Origin: Mucilaginibacter_A sp041088075
GTDB taxonomy: Bacteria; Bacteroidota; Bacteroidia; Sphingobacteriales; Sphingobacteriaceae
NCBI RefSeq assembly: GCF_041088075.1
Contig: NZ_JBGCVY010000022.1
Location: 1 to 64,000, forward strand
Direction: 5' to 3'
DNA length: 64,000 bases
Under the pieces are notes generated by a model. The model searched no databases and was not told the DNA's origin. It worked only from the letters and a program-made list of their open reading frames with translations. A program made the translations under genes and the position numbers. Shown here in pieces: positions 62,693-64,000 of this stretch. Position 1 is the stretch's first letter; every line of letters begins with the position of its first letter.

Positions 62693-62778
62693 ATGCTTCT
62701 TTTACCGGCATAAAGTTGGTGCTTTTTGTTGAAAGCAACGGCAGCGTTGACACTGATTTTATGCCGATAAAAGAAGCA
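62693..62778. repeat. inverted pair of dispersed motifs with a 42-base loop
   Basis: The arm at 62693-62714 (atgcttcttttaccggcata and the next bases) and the arm at 62757-62778 are reverse complements except at two positions. It lies between convergent genes and could end both transcripts. Confidence 0.7.
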
Positions 62779-62795
62779 CGGACATGTTTTAATGG

Positions 62796-64000
62796 TTAAA
62801 CCTTTTCAAGCCTGCTGTTTTTGATGATAGATTTGATACTGCGCAGCGGCACGATGACCCAGGTTGGGCGGTTGTTCAGCTCGTAGTTCAGTTCGTAAAT
62901 GGCTTTTTGCAGCAGGAAAGTTTGCAGCAAAACCTCCAGCCCTTCCAAATCTTTGGGGATAAAAGAAGCATTGCCAACCGTTTTGAGATAAGCTTTCATA
63001 AAAAAACCGCTGATGTAGTGGTACCATTGCTCTACAAAAGGCAGCAGTTTGCCGATGTCTTCTGGGCGGATCTGGTTGTCCAAAAACAAGCTGCCATAAG
63101 CGGCATAATGGAAAGAACGGACCATGCCGGCCACATCGCGCATGGCAGAATATTTCAGCCTTCTTTCGCTGTAGCTTCGGGCGGGTTCGCCTTCAAAATC
63201 CAAAATCAAAAAATCTTTACCGGTAAACAAAACCTGGCCCAAATGGTAATCGCCATGGATCCGGATTTTCGTAACATCGATCTTTCTACTGTATATTTTT
63301 TTAAGCACCTCCAGGATTTCTTCCTTCATGCCCAGCACTTCTTCTGCTTCCTGCCGTACATTTTCGGGCAGTTTTTTGATGTTTTTGCTGAGGCTTGAAA
63401 ACGCTACCCGAACCAGCGATTGCAGCCCGGCAAACAGCGAACGCTGATAGTGCAACGAATATTCTTCTGCTTTAAACGCCGGCAATTCTTCTCCCGAAGC
63501 TAAAGCCAGGTGCATTTCCCCGGTGCGGATGCCAAGCGTGTTTACGTGTTCGGCAACCGTGCCTTCCAGTAGTTCCTGTATGTTTTCCGGTACTTCTTCA
63601 AAAGCAACAGGCTCGATCAAACTTCCTTTCAGTTCCTGCGAAATCTGGGAAAGATCAGGATTCGACAACAGCTTCTCGTTAAAATTATCCAGCCTGTCCA
63701 GCATATATTCCCAACCGTCGCTGTGGCTTTTTACCATTTCCTGCATCATGCCCAGCACCATGGTTTCGTGTCCGAACTTCCATTCAATGGCACCAATAAA
63801 CTCCGGAATGTGTTTAAAATGCGCATGATTGGTGAGGAACTGCGTAATTTCTACATCCGGGTTGATGGCGCGGTCTACCTTGCGGTAAATTTTTAAATAA
63901 TACTTGCCATCATACGTGATCGAGGTATTGCTTTGCTCGGCCGAAAGCACTTTTGGCTTGGTTTGCGGCTGTTCTTCAATATGCTGTTTTAAGCCTTTGT
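62796..64000 (-). CDS. maltokinase domain, end of a TreS-like protein (partial)
   Basis: The frame is open to the window end, so the N-terminus lies outside. The visible 400 residues are a maltokinase-type (aminoglycoside phosphotransferase-like) domain: YLKIYRKVDRAINPDVEITQFL, IRIHGDYHLGQVLFTGKDFLILDFEGEPARS with the catalytic and metal-binding residues, and MRDVAGMVRSFHYAAY. It resembles the C-terminal part of trehalose synthase/maltokinase fusions, which make maltose 1-phosphate. A stand-alone maltokinase cannot be excluded. A dispersed motif (62961) encodes NASFI. Confidence 0.85.
   Translation of the reverse strand, partial: KGLKQHIEEQPQTKPKVLSAEQSNTSITYDGKYYLKIYRKVDRAINPDVEITQFLTNHAHFKHIPEFIGAIEWKFGHETMVLGMMQEMVKSHSDGWEYMLDRLDNFNEKLLSNPDLSQISQELKGSLIEPVAFEEVPENIQELLEGTVAEHVNTLGIRTGEMHLALASGEELPAFKAEEYSLHYQRSLFAGLQSLVRVAFSSLSKNIKKLPENVRQEAEEVLGMKEEILEVLKKIYSRKIDVTKIRIHGDYHLGQVLFTGKDFLILDFEGEPARSYSERRLKYSAMRDVAGMVRSFHYAAYGSLFLDNQIRPEDIGKLLPFVEQWYHYISGFFMKAYLKTVGNASFIPKDLEGLEVLLQTFLLQKAIYELNYELNNRPTWVIVPLRSIKSIIKNSRLEKV

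Overview
The window looks like a chromosomal segment of a Bacteroidota species, most likely a Sphingobacteriaceae member of the Pedobacter/Mucilaginibacter type. The reasons are several promoters of the Bacteroidota form (TTTG, about 19 bp, TAnnTTTG), an OstA-type protein, a DUF6600 protein, head-GIN and DUF6934 families, a SAM riboswitch in front of sulfate-assimilation genes, and a moderate GC content. No rRNA or tRNA gene was seen.

Layout. 1-546: a small element with perfect 17-bp inverted ends beside a prmC C-terminal remnant. 547-4131: a CDP-alcohol transferase/GtrA pair, an FRG-domain protein, pncB and a small unknown. 4239-11863: recQ, a head-GIN lipoprotein, a YajQ protein, a histone-H1-like protein, a ppk-ppx operon and ubiX. 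12115-12819: a frameshifted GNAT-like gene with a 56-aa partner. 13042-16812: mtaB, lgt, a second gtrA and an inositol-monophosphatase gene. 16926-18326: two toxin-antitoxin-like pairs (PIN plus antitoxin, DUF6934 plus small partner). 18515-23027: nfu, purB, two tandem small lipoproteins, then an ECF sigma factor followed by a membrane-anchored trypsin-like protease. 23217-28316: a pdxH-nuoC-nuoD operon, a class-A beta-lactamase-like hydrolase and an amine oxidase. 28317-34070: an accessory stretch with an inverted-repeat element, a beta-barrel-like protein and three copies of the prfC 3' end separated by accessory genes. 34482-42000: response regulator, DUF4126, SPL-type radical SAM protein, MFS, OstA and tilS. 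42164: a YhcG-type nuclease. 43191-52477: a sulfur assimilation cluster (SAM riboswitch, cysH, cysD, cysN, osmC, metZ-type gene, sulfite/nitrite reductase, a siroheme dehydrogenase/TauE fusion, and an Rrf2 regulator). 52508-64000: PhnB-like, GT39, 2OG oxygenase, DUF6600, response regulator, a propeller/phosphoesterase, a GAF histidine kinase and the maltokinase end of a treS-like gene.

The strongest unexplained signal is a dispersed 12-mer, TAAAAGAAGCAT, with about 40 exact copies on both strands by my count by eye, plus about 16 copies of a sister form TAAAAACAG(C/T)AT. It lies inside core genes in several reading frames, where it gives recurrent peptides such as VKEA, (D/N)ASF and DKRS. It also lies between genes, often as inverted pairs that would form terminator-like hairpins. 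Density (about one per kb), strand symmetry and use in terminators resemble DNA uptake sequences of Neisseriaceae and Pasteurellaceae. That function is an inference here.
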